Below, one piece after another: positions 47,653 to 60,031 of a stretch of 64,000 bases of DNA (position 1 is its first letter; each line of letters begins with the position of its first letter). This DNA is from Tetracladium setigerum (Eukaryota > Ascomycota > Leotiomycetes > Helotiales): NCBI GenBank assembly GCA_031472005.1, contig PZJY01000012.1, positions 1,488,001 through 1,552,000 on the forward strand, read 5' to 3'. Position numbers and translations under genes: made by a program. The notes beneath the pieces were generated by a model. The model had not been told where the DNA came from. It worked only from the letters and a program-made list of their open reading frames with translations, and made no database searches.

Positions 47653-48870
47653 ATGAAAAAACCTTTAATGCGCATCCCCTACACGGGTCCTCTGCCGCCT
47701 CCCACCATTCTCCCTCGCAATGCGAATTCTCTTCCTGGTGCCATTGCGGCCCTCACGAGCTTCCTGACTGCCCCGCCACGCCCCTCGCTCGTCGATGGCA
47801 CCGGCGACCCAAACTCGACGGTAATCCTTTCAGGCGCAGGCATATCTGTGGCTTCCGGGCTGGCAGATTACAGAGGAACCAATGGCACATATCGAGTGAA
47901 CAAAACCTACCGCCCAATCTACTATCATGAGTTCCTCGCGAACCACGAGGCGAGGAAGCGCTATTGGGCCAGGAGCTTTCTGGGATGGACGAATTTGCAC
48001 AAAGCCCGTCCGAATCCAACACATCATGCGATCAAGAGCCTGGGAGATATGGGTGTTGTGCGAACCGTCATTACGCAGAATGTTGATTCCTTCCACCCGC
48101 AGGCACATCCAAATCTCCCGACACTCGAGCTTCACGGCTATCTACGCGCGCTCACTTGTGTGACTTGCCACAATGATCTGCCGAGAGAGGAGTTTCAAGA
48201 AGCACTGGCGAGACTTAACCCAGCATGGGCTGCTTTCTTGGTGGAAGCTATTGAATCAGGTGCTCTTGATACCGAAAATCCGGACGAGAAGAGGGCGAAG
48301 GGAATGAAGACAAATCCAGATGGTGATGTTGATCTTCCTGGAGCGCCCTACACTACCTTCCGATACCCGGCATGTCCGCACTGTCTCGCGAATCCCCCAA
48401 CTGCTGTCGATGGCTCACGAACGATAGTCGAAGTCGACGGAGAAGGAGCGTGGAAATCTACAAGCACAGCTGGGATATTGAAACCCTCCGTGGTCATGTT
48501 CGGAGAGAGCATAGCAGGAAAAGTGAAGGAAGCCGCAGAAAATGCAATTGATGGTTCTGGCAGACTTTTGGTACTAGGTACTTCTCTTGCAACCTACTCT
48601 GCTTGGAGACTTGCGAAGAGAGCGAAAGAAAGAGGAATGCCCATTGGAATCGTGAATCTAGGAGGCGTTAGAGGAGAAGATGCGTTCTTTCAGGAACTGC
48701 CCATAGGACAGCATGGAGAAGCCGGACTGCGTGTGGAACTTGGGACTGACAAAGTTCTCCCAGGCGTTGTAGATGCGCTGAGAAGAAGTGGCTTCTCCCA
48801 GTCGAAGGCCACAAGTCTTGCAGACGAAGAACAAACGAACAGTCGAGTCTTTAGAGATATGCTATCGTAG
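47653..48870 (+). CDS. Class II (SIRT4-like) NAD-dependent sirtuin
   Basis: Single exon, 405 residues. NAD-binding motifs are VILSGAGISVASGLADYRG, RTVITQNVDSFH (usual TQNID with Val in place of Ile) and the catalytic His in LELHGYLRALTC. Zinc ligands are CVTC and, about 85 residues later, CPHC; the insert between the pairs is long and charged. GILKPSVVMFGE and LLVLGTSL follow. The order matches mitochondrial SIRT4-type enzymes, which act as lipoamidase, ADP-ribosyltransferase or deacylase in other organisms; the activity here is unknown. Neighbours with probable mitochondrial products on both sides fit. It converges on the DUF5321-like gene with 51 bp between stops. Confidence 0.9.
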   Translation: MKKPLMRIPYTGPLPPPTILPRNANSLPGAIAALTSFLTAPPRPSLVDGTGDPNSTVILSGAGISVASGLADYRGTNGTYRVNKTYRPIYYHEFLANHEARKRYWARSFLGWTNLHKARPNPTHHAIKSLGDMGVVRTVITQNVDSFHPQAHPNLPTLELHGYLRALTCVTCHNDLPREEFQEALARLNPAWAAFLVEAIESGALDTENPDEKRAKGMKTNPDGDVDLPGAPYTTFRYPACPHCLANPPTAVDGSRTIVEVDGEGAWKSTSTAGILKPSVVMFGESIAGKVKEAAENAIDGSGRLLVLGTSLATYSAWRLAKRAKERGMPIGIVNLGGVRGEDAFFQELPIGQHGEAGLRVELGTDKVLPGVVDALRRSGFSQSKATSLADEEQTNSRVFRDMLS

Positions 48871-48921
48871 AGTAGCTGTAAATATTGTACAAGTACATTG
48901 GTATATTGGAGTAGATGGCGT

Positions 48922-49596
48922 CTAATAGAATCCAACCGGACCCTTGTGTTTCGGTTTTGCCTCAGCAGCATCTTGTTCGACAATCTTCGGGGCTTGTGTC
49001 GGAGCTGGAGGAGTACTCTCTTCCTCTTTGTCTTTCCTATGCTGTGGTTTCGACTTTCCAGAGGGTCCCCAGGCCTCATTCTCTCCTTCGATTTCTCGTA
49101 AAACTAAAATATGCATTAGCATAAATCCAAGACCACTCTGCAAGGCAAACATACCTTCTTCCCACTCCTTTTCCCTCTCTTTATCCCCAGTCCCCAACAA
49201 GCCTTCCACATCAACCTCTTCTCCATTCTGTATTTTCTCGATTATCTCCTTCAACAATCCAATCCTCGCCTCTGCTCTCCGCGTGAACGCTGCATGCTCA
49301 TTACGAAGCGCAATCATCTGGATGGACATCGATCCAACCAGCAGGAATATTACAATAAAAAAAGTCATAGGATTCCATTCCTTGGTAGGCACCTTCTTTT
49401 TCGACACAGTGCCGGGAGAGCTTTTGCGCAGAGTCTTTGGAATCATGTTGACCCAAAAAGACTTCGATACGATGGAGGGCGAGCCATAGTGTCGAGGAAG
49501 CGCGGAGGAGAATGTTCGTGTAGAAATGGGGAGGAGGGAGCTGCGCAAGCTTGGGGGTGCGAGGAGAACCCGTCGGAGAATAGTTGATATGTTCAT
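48922..49596 (-). CDS. Mitochondrial inner-membrane protein, DUF5321-like
   Basis: Exons 49596-49155 and 49103-48922 (intron GTATGT..GCTAAT..TTTAG, 51 nt) give 207 residues. The N-terminus is an Arg/Ser/Leu presequence (MNISTILRRVLLAPPSLRSS) with no acidic residue in the first 40. One transmembrane helix follows (FFIVIFLLVGSMSIQMIAL), then an Arg/Glu-rich helix of the family type (AEARIGLLKEIIEKIQNGEEVDVEGLLGTGD) and a Pro/Lys/Glu tail. The domain name is from memory of the family pattern. The role is not known. The intron is in frame and open, see findings. It is divergent from separase, 297 bp apart. Confidence 0.75.
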   Translation of the reverse strand: MNISTILRRVLLAPPSLRSSLLPISTRTFSSALPRHYGSPSIVSKSFWVNMIPKTLRKSSPGTVSKKKVPTKEWNPMTFFIVIFLLVGSMSIQMIALRNEHAAFTRRAEARIGLLKEIIEKIQNGEEVDVEGLLGTGDKEREKEWEEGMFALQSGLGFMLMHILVLREIEGENEAWGPSGKSKPQHRKDKEEESTPPAPTQAPKIVEQDAAEAKPKHKGPVGFY

Positions 49597-49893
49597 TGTA
49601 GTCTTCTAAGCGTGGTGAGAAATTGTTTGCGATTATCTTTGGTCTCCTGTTGCGTGTCAGGAGAAGATGACATCGGAACTTTTTCAGCCATTGAGGTTGT
49701 TAATTTCGCCTAGCAACGGCCGTTGCTGTGCGACCCCTATGCCAAGATTCTTTGTTGAATCGCACTTGAGATCATTGAACCTTTGCCGATGAACAACGCG
49801 AACCTCCACAAAATATCTTTGCGTCTTGCTTATGGTACAGTCTTGGATAATGTTTAATTTTCAATAACACTGCGATAGGCCTTTTGTATCATC

Positions 49894-52800
49894 ATGGCTT
49901 CCCTTCAAGCGATCGCGGATTCGGTTCGCGACAACATCACATCAACATCGACTTGCACACCCACCACAGTCACTTCGCTCGGAGAGCTTTTACTACCGAA
50001 ACCCAGCATCACAAAGTCAAGCCTGCCCCCAAATTCGAAGAACTCGACCAAAACAAACTCTGCAGCGACAGTCAAATCAAAAGCGGGCGCAGCGAAATCC
50101 CGTACGAGAAAAGCGGCGGACCTAGATATCATACAAATACATGTGGACCAACTATCACCAAAGGAACGATCAATACTAGCCACGGAAGTTATCAATGCCA
50201 CCCTCAAATCACTTACCGAAGCGATCAAAGCTCCCGCGCAAACGGTACGCAAGCAAGCTTCTTCAAAAGACCTTGTGAAGGCAGCTACACGAAAAACCCT
50301 CCGCCGATCGAGTTCAGTGCCACAATCACCTCTTCAACCAAGATCTCTAAACAGGGTTGCTAGCTCCCCAAACATATCCACTCGCACCAGCCGGTCATCA
50401 TCTCTATCCTCTTCTACTGTTTCAGGATATCGGGCTACAGGAGAATGTGCGCGAATTGCATTTGCGTGTCTACGGACATTGCAGGCTTCAAAAACTCTAG
50501 ATGTTAATCTACCGCCACTACAATTGGAAAACGGAATGTCAGTCTTGATTGGGAAATTATTGCTACTAGGATTGGATGACTTGGCAATCAAAGAAGTGAG
50601 AGCTCTGAAGAAACGACTGCACCCAGAAGCTGTACAAAAAAAGCCTTCGGCGTCTAAAACGCCAGCGATAGCGACACCGCAGACCCTTTCCGAATTGCTA
50701 GATTTTGGAACTGGTAGGTTTTCCGGGCCAGTGTTGGGTTTGGTCATCTCGACCCAATTACAAATTCTGCGACTGATGTCTTCGTCACGGAAATATACCC
50801 AAATCGAAGCAGCGTTATCAATTTTGGATCCAGAATGCCCTTCTTCTCCAACAAATCTACTCATGACAGCATCTGAGGAAACAAGAGACCAGAAATCATT
50901 GGATAAAGTTGCGCGCCAGTTCCAATCGTTTTCCGAAATCCTTTTGTCACTCTGCCCAAGCATCTCTTCTTCCGACGATGCCATTTCCATGGAACCGAAA
51001 CTCAGCATACGTCCAGAAGTGGCAATTCGAATCCAAGCTATCGGACTACATAATCGTGCTGTCTGGTGGACCGTTGCTGGCCATAAAGGTGACGCATCCA
51101 AAGAACTATTTGATCCTCTACTTCGTTGTCTCTCAGCCTTTTCTCGTCGAAGTAATTGCGGTCCACTCGAAACTTACCAGATATCATCATCCATTTTTGA
51201 AGATCTCCAAACAGTATTTTTGCGCTGCAAAGTCAGCTCCAGTGATGGGTCGCGAGCCTCAATCCCTAGCATTTGTCGATTACTAGGTTCCTTAGCCAAG
51301 GATGCTGGAATGTTCACCGAGGCCATCAACTGGACAGAAATGTTTCAACAGTCCTTAAATTCTAAGACACACTCTGAAGCCAAGAGATGTTCTGTGGTTG
51401 CTCGCCTTGTGTCACTAAAACTCAAGAAATCGACGAGGGACACCAATGAAGAAGAACTACTACTTTCTCTCTTGGAAGGTCTCGAGCGGCCATTTAAGGG
51501 GGAATCTTCGGAAATCGATGATTTGATCGCTGAAGTATCTTACGCAAGGCGAGCTGCTATTGCCATTCTTGCAAAAGCAAGAGCTGCCACGTCAGGGTTT
51601 TCGATAACTGATGGGTTACGGGACATGTGTGAATCTTTGATATTTCTATGCCCACGACTATCATTGAGGTATCTTGGAAATACCCCAGATCCACAATCCT
51701 CACCAAAAGATATTGTTCGCCATGACCAACGAAGACAACTTATCACTATATCAGCACTTCACGCTATCGATTCCGTCCTATTTTTAATCAGGGTACTTTC
51801 AGCGGAGGAGCGTCTCAGTTGGGACTTGACGGATTCAAAGTTGCAAGATTGTTTGTTGCTCCACGATAGGCTCGAAGTTACTTCGAGGGGTGTGTTGATG
51901 GAGGATGGAAGCCTACCACCAGCGTACTATGTTCGAATTTCTAATGTGTACTATTCACAATTCCTCTTGATGCGACGAGACTCGGCGAACACTAAAGATA
52001 CACAGCAATTCCGAGCAATACGAAGAGCTGTCGATTCTATGCGCGGAAGACCACAGCATGAGAAACGGGCAGCTTCTCTCTGGGCCAAACTCGAACGCCA
52101 GGCTGAATTTTGCAAACAGCTTGGACGATATGACGAACTCCTCAAAACTTTGATCTCCCTACGAGATGAATTGGTCGAGCAAGATGTTCTCTCGTCAGTC
52201 ACAAAATTTGCGGCTTCTCGGTCGTTACCGCATGCATGGACAGAGAGCGATGAAACATCTGCGTTGAGCCGCACAATTCAGTCGATGATCAAAGTCGAAA
52301 TAAGGTATTTGAAGAAGTCGGGATTAGCAACAGTCATCGACTCTACTTGGTCAGAGGAGGAGCAGGCGGTGGTACTGGAGAACCAAGTAGAGATGCTCTC
52401 CAACCAAACTAGTAACCCGGCAGCGGATCTTCTCGTCAAAGTTTTCCAAGAACTGTTGAAGATTTACGGTGGAGAATCATACCCACTTCGGAGACTTCGA
52501 GTACTTCTACAACTTTTAAATCTGGAATTGGAACAAGAGGCCAACATTCTACCGAACCTTAACGCCGAGGTTGCCTCGCTTACTCGGGAGGAAATCACTA
52601 TCAATGGTACAAATGATGAAGGACTAAAGGGTTATCTCTCCAATCTCAAAGCACTCACAGCAACAAGTCTTGAACTTCGACAAGAGAATCCCGATTTAGA
52701 TGTTTTGAAACAAAGTCTTTGCACATGGTCTTCAATACGAGAAAAGTGCACCACTACGGAAGAACTGGAAGGTCAAATTGAAAACGTCACATTTCTTCTC

Positions 52801-55800
52801 GCCCATCTCCAATCCATCAGTGATTATATGGAAATGAAAGGCCACGACACAATCCGACTCGCCACACTTCGACTAATTGCAGATTTCAATCAAATTCTTG
52901 ACGTAAACTCTAATGCAGATGCTCTTGTGGGCAGCTTCTCGGCCCTGGGGTCTCAATGGTTGCAACTTGGATACTCTGGAAAAGCTGGAATCGTCTTTGA
53001 CCAAGCCAAAGACTATAATCGTCACAATGGAGTATCATCAAACACGTCGCTTCAACTATATTTGTCTTATTCCAAATATCTACTTGCCATTGGAAATCAT
53101 GATAAATGGTAGGCGTCTGTTCATTATCAACTAGATCGTGGCTAACTTAAAACCAGTGAGGATCAACTTTCTTTTGCCAAAACAATATTTTCTCAGGTTC
53201 AAGAGTCGATTTCGAACGTGCGAACAGCGTCGACAACTGAACAAAAGATCAAAAAATATGTTTCGGTGTCCAATGCCTACATGATTTACTCAATGCTTGC
53301 CCTAGAACGCGGTGCAGCCCAAGTTGCTCTTGGTCATGCGAAATTAGCAATCAGACTCTTGAGAAGAGCTTGGGCTTACATTGAAGACCAAGCCCCAACT
53401 AGAGACAGTACTCCTGATTCGTCCGCGATGGAAGAATCAACAACTGCAGTTGAAGATGGCTCCCAGCTCACCTGCTCCGATAGAACTATCTCATTTTCGA
53501 CAGACGGAGGAAGAAGAGCACCCAGCTGTGGACCACGCTTCTGGTCCTTAATAACCCCTCTCTTCAATGCTTTGACACATGTAGGGAGTCTTTATGCCCA
53601 TCATGGTATGCTTCAAGAGACGATCTATTACACCCAGGAAGCGTATAAACTAGTGACAGCTGTGGGATCAGATGCTCATCTAGCCATGGCCTCGGCCTTG
53701 CTTGGAAGCACCTATTCAAAGGGCAATATGTTGGAGAAAGGATCGGAATATCTGATGATGGCCAAAAGTTACTCTTCGAATCACAACACGCGTGAAACGG
53801 CCATTTTATCGTATCACACGGGCACCATGCATGGCCATCTAGGTGATCATGATGCGCAAATTGGCGCATACAAGCACGCGGAAGATATTCTACATATTCT
53901 TGCAGGCACCGAGCACATTAAGGATCTGGATAAGTTCAAGGAAACCGCTTTGTCTCTAGAGGACAAAATGGCTCAGCTCACCATCGCAAAACCCAAAACC
54001 ACTCGCAAAGCTCCTGTTCGCGCAAAACCTACGGTTAAGCGGAAGGTCGCTGCTCAATCGAAAGCTATTGTTGAAAGTAAAGCTTCGGTTACTGACGAGT
54101 GCCCACAATTGGACACACTCAAAGCAGCCATTCTCCGTCAAAAAGCTCGCGCTTTCATTCAAATGAAGATGCCCACAGAAGCTCTCAACTTCCTTCATCA
54201 GGCTACTAGTCTCACTACCACCCAGGCAGAACTGATCGAGCAAAGCGTCACAATGGCGTCACAACTGTTGCTACAGAGTATGGAGCAAATGGCAACAGAT
54301 CCAATATATTCGGTACTCCAAGAGTCAACTATATCATTTCCGGCAGTAGCTGGAGTTGCAAAATCCGAAAAGTTTGGCGAAAGACTCTCGGTTGTTAAAG
54401 CATCACCTCCGCCAAAGAAAGGCGCCAAAAACAGTCGAACAATCTCCAGATCTAAAAGCCCGTCGCCCGACAGTTGTTTCGATAAACTACGTCAAGCCCA
54501 GGAACATTTGATAAACGTGCATTCGATGGCAATTGCCGCCGCACCGCTTTCAGTCATCCACAGTATCACGACACTTTTGAATAGTATTTCCATCTTGCTT
54601 TCCGCATCCTCGCAAGCCAAGGGAAGAGCTCTCGTCCACCCTGGATTTGCGAGTTGTTCTATTGGTATGTTTATATCTTGGTTGCCGCAGTAACTTAACT
54701 AACCTCAATAGAAATTGCGAGAACATTGGCGCTTCGCCGTGAGCGTAGGGTCGTGCAAGCAGAGTCAAGTGTTCCATTGAAGATTGATAGCACATCTTGG
54801 CCAACTCTTCCTTCGAGAGAAGGAAGAAGATCCAGCATTGGTGCCTCTAATGATATGTCCCGCTTTCAACAAAACTATATCGACATTATCCCGGCATCAT
54901 GGACCGCGATATCGATCTCGCTTAGCGAAAGTCGAGATGAGTTGTCAATCACAAAATTCCAAGCTGGTCACGGCCCCTTCGTTCTTCGACTACCACTTTC
55001 ACGAAATAATTCCATGGACGCAGACGAAGAGGTTTTTGGATTCGAACAAGGACGAATGGAACTGCTCGAAATCATTCAGCTGGCTAACGAAAGTGCGCAT
55101 GATGCTCGGGATATGAGCGGCAAAGATTCAAAAGCAGCCTGGTGGGAAGAGCGCGAAACCTTGGATGCTCGCTTAAGAGATCTACTCGAGAATATCGAAA
55201 AGGTTTGGCTGGGCGGCTTCACTGGCATTTTTTCGCAGCATGCACGACGAGCAGATCTGTTGGCACGTTTCCAGAAATCGTTCCAGAATATTCTCGACAA
55301 ACATCTCCCTTCTAGGAGAAAGACTGGGAAGAGAGTGACATCACCCCGAACCGTCCTAGATTCGAGAATATTGGAACTCTTCGTTGGGCTTGGGGACGCC
55401 TCGGACGAAGATTTAGATCTTTCTGAGCCTCTTACCGATTTGCTCAACTTTGTTGTTGATGTACTTCAATTTCACGGAGAACTGAACGCCTACTCGGAAG
55501 TTGACTTTGACTCGATTGTGATTGAGACGCATGATGCTCTTCGAGGTTACCATGCTGCGCTCAACTCTACAGCACAAACAGAGGAAGGAAGACACACAAT
55601 CCTCATATTGGATAAAGCACTTCATGCTTTCCCCTGGGAGTCTCTTCCTTGCATGGAAGGTCTTGCGGTTTCCAGACTTCCATCTCTTGGTTGCCTGCGA
55701 GACCAAATTTTGAGACAACAAGCCGACATGCCAGAGGATGCTCCCGAAGGACAGTACATTGATCGAAGTAACGGAGCATTCATCCTCAATCCCGGTGGAG

Positions 55801-56372
55801 ATCTCAAGAATACACAAGCAACATTCACCAAGGGTCTCCAAAGTCTTAATTGGAATGGAGTTGTTCGTCGCGAGCCAACACAGGACGAGATTAAATCAGC
55901 ACTTTCAACGAAAGATCTGTACCTGTATTTCGGACACGGAAGCGGTGCGCAGTACATCAGGGCCAAAGAGATCCGTAAGCTGGAAAAATGTGCAGTATCG
56001 TGGCTCATGGGTTGTAGTAGCGGAGCTTTGACCGAAGCAGGAGAGTTCGAGGCGTACGGACCAGCAATCAATTACATGCACGCCGGATGCCCAGCACTCG
56101 TCGCCACTCTCTGGGACGTTACCGATAAAGATATTGATAGATTCGCCAAGTCTGCATTTGAGCATTGGGGGTTGTTCGAGAAGGAGGTGGTTGGTAAGGG
56201 GAAAGGAAAGCGGAAGCTGAATGTGGTTAGCGAGGAGGAGGAGGAGGCGGAGGAGAAGAAGAGGGTCTTGAGTCTAGTAGAGGCTGTGGCTAAGGGAAGG
56301 GAGGCTTGCAATCTCAAGTACTTGAATGCAGCGGCTGTTTGCGTGTATGGCGTTCCGGTGTATTTTAGATGA
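49894..56372 (+). CDS. Separase (peptidase C50; Cut1/BimB orthologue)
   Basis: Cysteine protease that cleaves the cohesin kleisin at anaphase. Three exons, 49894-53108, 53157-54664 and 54712-56372, give 2,127 residues, close to other fungal separases. The long N-terminal part is helical-repeat-like with Ser/Lys-rich linkers. The C-terminal protease domain has the catalytic His at 55935 (LYLYFGHGSGAQYI) and the catalytic Cys at 56013 (WLMGCSSGAL), followed by CPALVATLWDVTDKDIDRF. The domain opens near LILDKALHAFPWESLPCMEG. An acidic, Lys-rich insert lies close to the C-terminus. Both introns are short with standard borders and both joins are in frame, so the gene looks intact. Confidence 0.96.
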
Positions 56373-57572
56373 TGATTGTTCGGAAGAACCGGTGGGAGTC
56401 GGATCTATCCGAGGGGGCGCAGGTGGAGTTTTGGATGCGTTTGATAAGGAGCACAGTAGAAGCATAGAAGCATAGAAGCATTAGAAATTGCAATGCACAC
56501 ATAAGATTGAAGCATGCATTCATATATGTACAGTACAATTCACGCGCACATTGAATCGTTTTGAAGTTTTATTCTGTTCCGAATCATTCATCTAAGCATA
56601 ACTTGCAACAGCCTGTGTTTATGAGACTGAGACCATTTGTTTGTTTGTTTACATTGGGTTGCATGGATCCATGCATGTACCCCTCCATCACTCGCTTGTG
56701 AATTGATATTCTCACTCGGTGATAGGCTCCTTCGTGCTTGGAATGATGTGAGAGTGCGATTGATAGAGATATTGTATATGTTACTGTATCTACTTTCTGT
56801 CTGCTACTGTAGCCCCCATGTTACTAGTCTTGCCTCCCTCCTTCATGACTGACGCATTTCCCCATCCCACTCCCACTCCCAATTCCCATCACTTCCCATC
56901 TCGTTGAGGAAAGTGAGTAAAGTGAGTGAGTGAAATAATTGAGGGCACCAGCAAAAAAAAAAAAAAAGTCAGCCATGGAAGCTTCTCGAAGCGACTTCGG
57001 CTCCCTGTCACCCTTGGGCTCCGTCGCCGATCAGTGGGTGTCAGTGTCAGTTTTACAGTGCAGCAGCCGCCAGTGCAGCACTTCAGCATTCAGTCGGCGT
57101 CAGTGATTGAGGCTGCAGCAGAAAAGCAGCGCGTGTGTCGTGTCGTGTCCAGTCCAGTCCAGCCATTTCATTATTTGCTTGCGCGGGTTCATTACTGAAT
57201 CCTAAAACCTTCAAAACCCCCCCAAAAAACCCAAAAAAAAAAAGTACATTCTGCAGATCGAAAACTTCTTGTTGTTGCAAATATCCCCGACACTGCATCT
57301 TCCTCACAACTCACGCCCAAGCAAACGACGACCGCCGAAAAGAAAGCGACTTGTCTCAAATACCTTACCCGCACCCCCCAAAGATAAAGAAAGGGCAAAA
57401 AGCAGGGCAAGTAAGTGAAGGGGGAAAAAAGGGTACTGTACCAGAAACGCTTCCCATCAGCGAGCAGTGTGCCCGGGTGCATGGATTGACCTAGAGCCGA
57501 ACCGGTTAACTTCACTCTACCACCACCGCGAGTCCAAACTAAGGGAAGTCCTCCGGGAAAGTTGTCGAGCAA
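56373..57572. promoter_or_regulatory. Upstream region of the TPR-DnaJ gene
   Basis: 3' flank of separase, then the DnaJ upstream region with a perfect heat-shock element near 56978. Direct repeats of CAGTC/GTGTC type occur at 57040-57165. No other gene seen. Confidence 0.5.
56978..56990 (+). promoter_or_regulatory. Heat-shock element, three perfect alternating units
   Basis: GAAGCTTCTCGAA fits the GAAnnTTCnnGAA consensus bound by Hsf1 without mismatch; a further TTC follows slightly out of phase. It lies 583 bp upstream of the TPR-DnaJ start codon, on the correct side for that gene. Confidence 0.55.
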
Positions 57573-59743
57573 ATGAACTTCTTCTCCAAATCTCCCAAAA
57601 AATCCTCCTCCCTCAAGAAGACGACTACGCCGAACGACGCCGACCTCAACGACCCCCCACAGGCACGCCAGCCCCTGAAGAAATCACACACCTCCAAATC
57701 CACCGGCAGCAAGGCGAAGGAGGAGAATTCAAAGTCTTCTTCCTCGAATAACCCCTCGGGTTCTACCTCTGCGAGAAATAGTCGCACTTTCCCCAAGATT
57801 TCCTCTGGCTCTTCTCGCCAGCATTTGGATCCGACCGAACATCCTCTAAATTTGCCACCGGAGCTGCGCAGACTCTCTGCTCTTTCAGCCATGTCCGACT
57901 CCGAGCGCATGGATATCGATGGCGAGGGTCCCAATGGCACATCCTCTCCCGTCACTTCGCCTGCCCCGCCGCAAACTGTCCCAGGTTCTTTTGAGATCCC
58001 AAAGTTGAACGGCAGAAAGGATTCTACTACTACTACTGCGAATGGAGAAGGCCCTGTCCCTCCGCCGCACAAGTCAAATCCATCAAGTCCTATTCCAGTA
58101 GCAGCTCCTACGCCGGAGGATGCAGAAGCCTTCAAAACCGCCGGAAACAAGTTCTACAAGGCGAAGGAGTACAGGAAGGCAATCGAGGAATACACAAAAG
58201 GTGCGATTTCAAGATCGAAATAAAATGTGACAAATTTTTATTTTTTTTACTGATTCGTCATACAGCCGTCGAAGCACAACCGTCATCCTCCACCTACCTC
58301 AACAACCGAGCCGCTGCCTACATTTCAAATGGACAATACGGCCTTGCGTTAGAGGATGCAAAGCACGCTGATGAATTGGACCCCTCCAACCCAAAGATCC
58401 TCCTCCGATTAGCACGAATTTACACCAGCTTAGGCAGACCTCAAGATGCTCTTGATACCTTCGCCAAAATCCAGCCTGCAGCCTCAGCAAAGGATGTTGC
58501 TCCTGCAAAGTCAATGCTGCAACATATCGATGTGGCAGAAGAGGCTTTGAAGAATGGCACAACTGGATCTATGGCACTGCACGCTCTGGATCAGGCTGAG
58601 AAGTTACTCGGTATTGGTGCACGAAAGCCGAGAAAGTGGCAGCTCATGCGAGGAGAGGCATACTTGAAGATGGGAAATGTCAATGCTCTCGGAGATGCTC
58701 AAAACATTGCCATGTCACTACTGAGAGATAATAACCAAGATCCAGAGGCTTTGGTACTTCGAGGCCGAGCCCTCTATGCTCAAGGGGAGAACGAGAAGGC
58801 TCTGCAGCATTTCCGACAGGCAATCAGCTGCGACCCTGACTACAGAGATGCCGTCAAATACTTGCGATTGGTTCAAAAGTTGGACAGAATGAAGGCAGAG
58901 GGTAACAAAGAGTACAAGGCTAAGAATTACCAAGCAGCTATCGATAAGTACACCGAGACTCTGGAAGTCGACCCTTTGAACAAGGGCATCAACTCAAAAC
59001 TTCTGCAAAACAGGGCTCTATGCCGGGTTCAGCTCAAGGACTATAATGGTGCTATTGCCGACTGCGAGAGAGCCATCCAACTGGATCCATCATACACCAA
59101 AGCCAAGAAGACCAAGGCCACGGCTCAAGGTCAATCTGGTAACTGGGAGCAAGCCGTCCGGGAGTGGAAGGAGTTGCAAGAGCAAGACCCACAAGATGCC
59201 TCTATTGCCAAGGAGGTGCGAAAGGCGGAGTTGGAGCTGAAAAAGAGCAAGAGAAAGGATTATTATAAGATTCTTGGGGTGGAGAAGGATGCCGATGAGG
59301 GTCAGATCAAGAAGGCTTACCGAAAGGCGGCTATCATTCATCATCCTGATAAGAATCCTGATGATGAGCATGCGGCAGAGAGATTCAAGGATATTGGAGA
59401 GTCCTACGAGACCTTGAGTGATCCTCAGTAAGTCACCCCCTCTAACTTAGCCATGAACAAAAAATTTCTGACTATCTGTAGGAAACGTGCTCGTTATGAT
59501 AGCGGCGAAGATCTAATCGATCCTATGGAAGGCTTTGGCGGTGGTGGAATGGGAGGCGGCATGGGCGGCATCGACCCTGAGATTCTCATGCAAATGTTTG
59601 GAGCCCAGATGGGAGGTGGAGGACGAGGCGGTGGCGGCGGAGGAGGATTCCACAGCTTTGGTGGTGGCGGTATGCCAGGAGGAGGAGGAGGACGACAACG
59701 AGGTGCTCCACAAGGCTTCCCCGGCGGTTTCCAATTCCAATGA
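57573..59743 (+). CDS. TPR and J-domain co-chaperone (DNAJC7/Tpr2-like)
   Basis: Hsp70/Hsp90 co-chaperone. Exons 57573-58200, 58266-59427 and 59482-59743 give 683 residues. About 190 disordered Ser/Lys/Pro-rich residues precede TPR motifs (AEAFKTAGNKFYKAKEYRKAI, YLNNRAAAYISNGQYGLAL, GEAYLKMGNVNAL, KLLQNRALCRVQLKDYNGAI). The J-domain follows (DYYKILGVEKDADEGQIKKAY) with an intact HPD in HHPDKNPDDEHA, ending at KRARYD across the last intron. A Gly/Met/Phe-rich tail closes the protein. The same frame stays open for 95 codons after the TGA at 59741-59743; see the separate entry. Confidence 0.93.
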
Positions 59744-60031
59744 CCAGATACCGAGGAAGACCAGTCCGACTCATCCTCATCTCCTCCTGCCACAGACTCC
59801 CACAAAGCCAACCACAACCGTAAAACCAGGTCAAACTCGAAATCATACCCTACGAAACCCAACAACCCAAACCAACATTCTCTCTCTACCCAACAACTTC
59901 GGTGGCTTCGAAGGGTGGGCATGGTATTACTCCTCCTCGGCGTCTTTCTTCCCTTGGATCTTCTGGCAATATTGGCTGTCCTCGTCGTTGGAGGGTACTT
60001 TTGCATCAGAATGGGTTTGTATTTGCGATGA
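59744..60031 (+). other. In-frame open extension after the DnaJ stop, ending in a membrane helix
   Basis: Directly after the TGA (CAA TGA CCA) the frame reads 95 sense codons to TGA 60029-60031. First a hydrophilic, acidic then basic stretch (PDTEEDQSDSSSSPP...), then RWLRRVGM, a hydrophobic helix (VLLLLGVFLPLDLLAILAVL, VVGGYF) and a short basic end. If translated by readthrough it would give a tail-anchored co-chaperone. It could also be chance. Confidence 0.4.

Noticed and set aside
57539..58150. 203-codon minus-strand frame antisense to the DnaJ N-terminus
   Set aside because: Mirror of a Ser/Pro-rich coding region; typical antisense shadow.
59494..60006. 170-codon minus-strand frame opposite the DnaJ Gly-rich tail
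   Set aside because: Poly-Pro antisense of Gly codons; no independent support.
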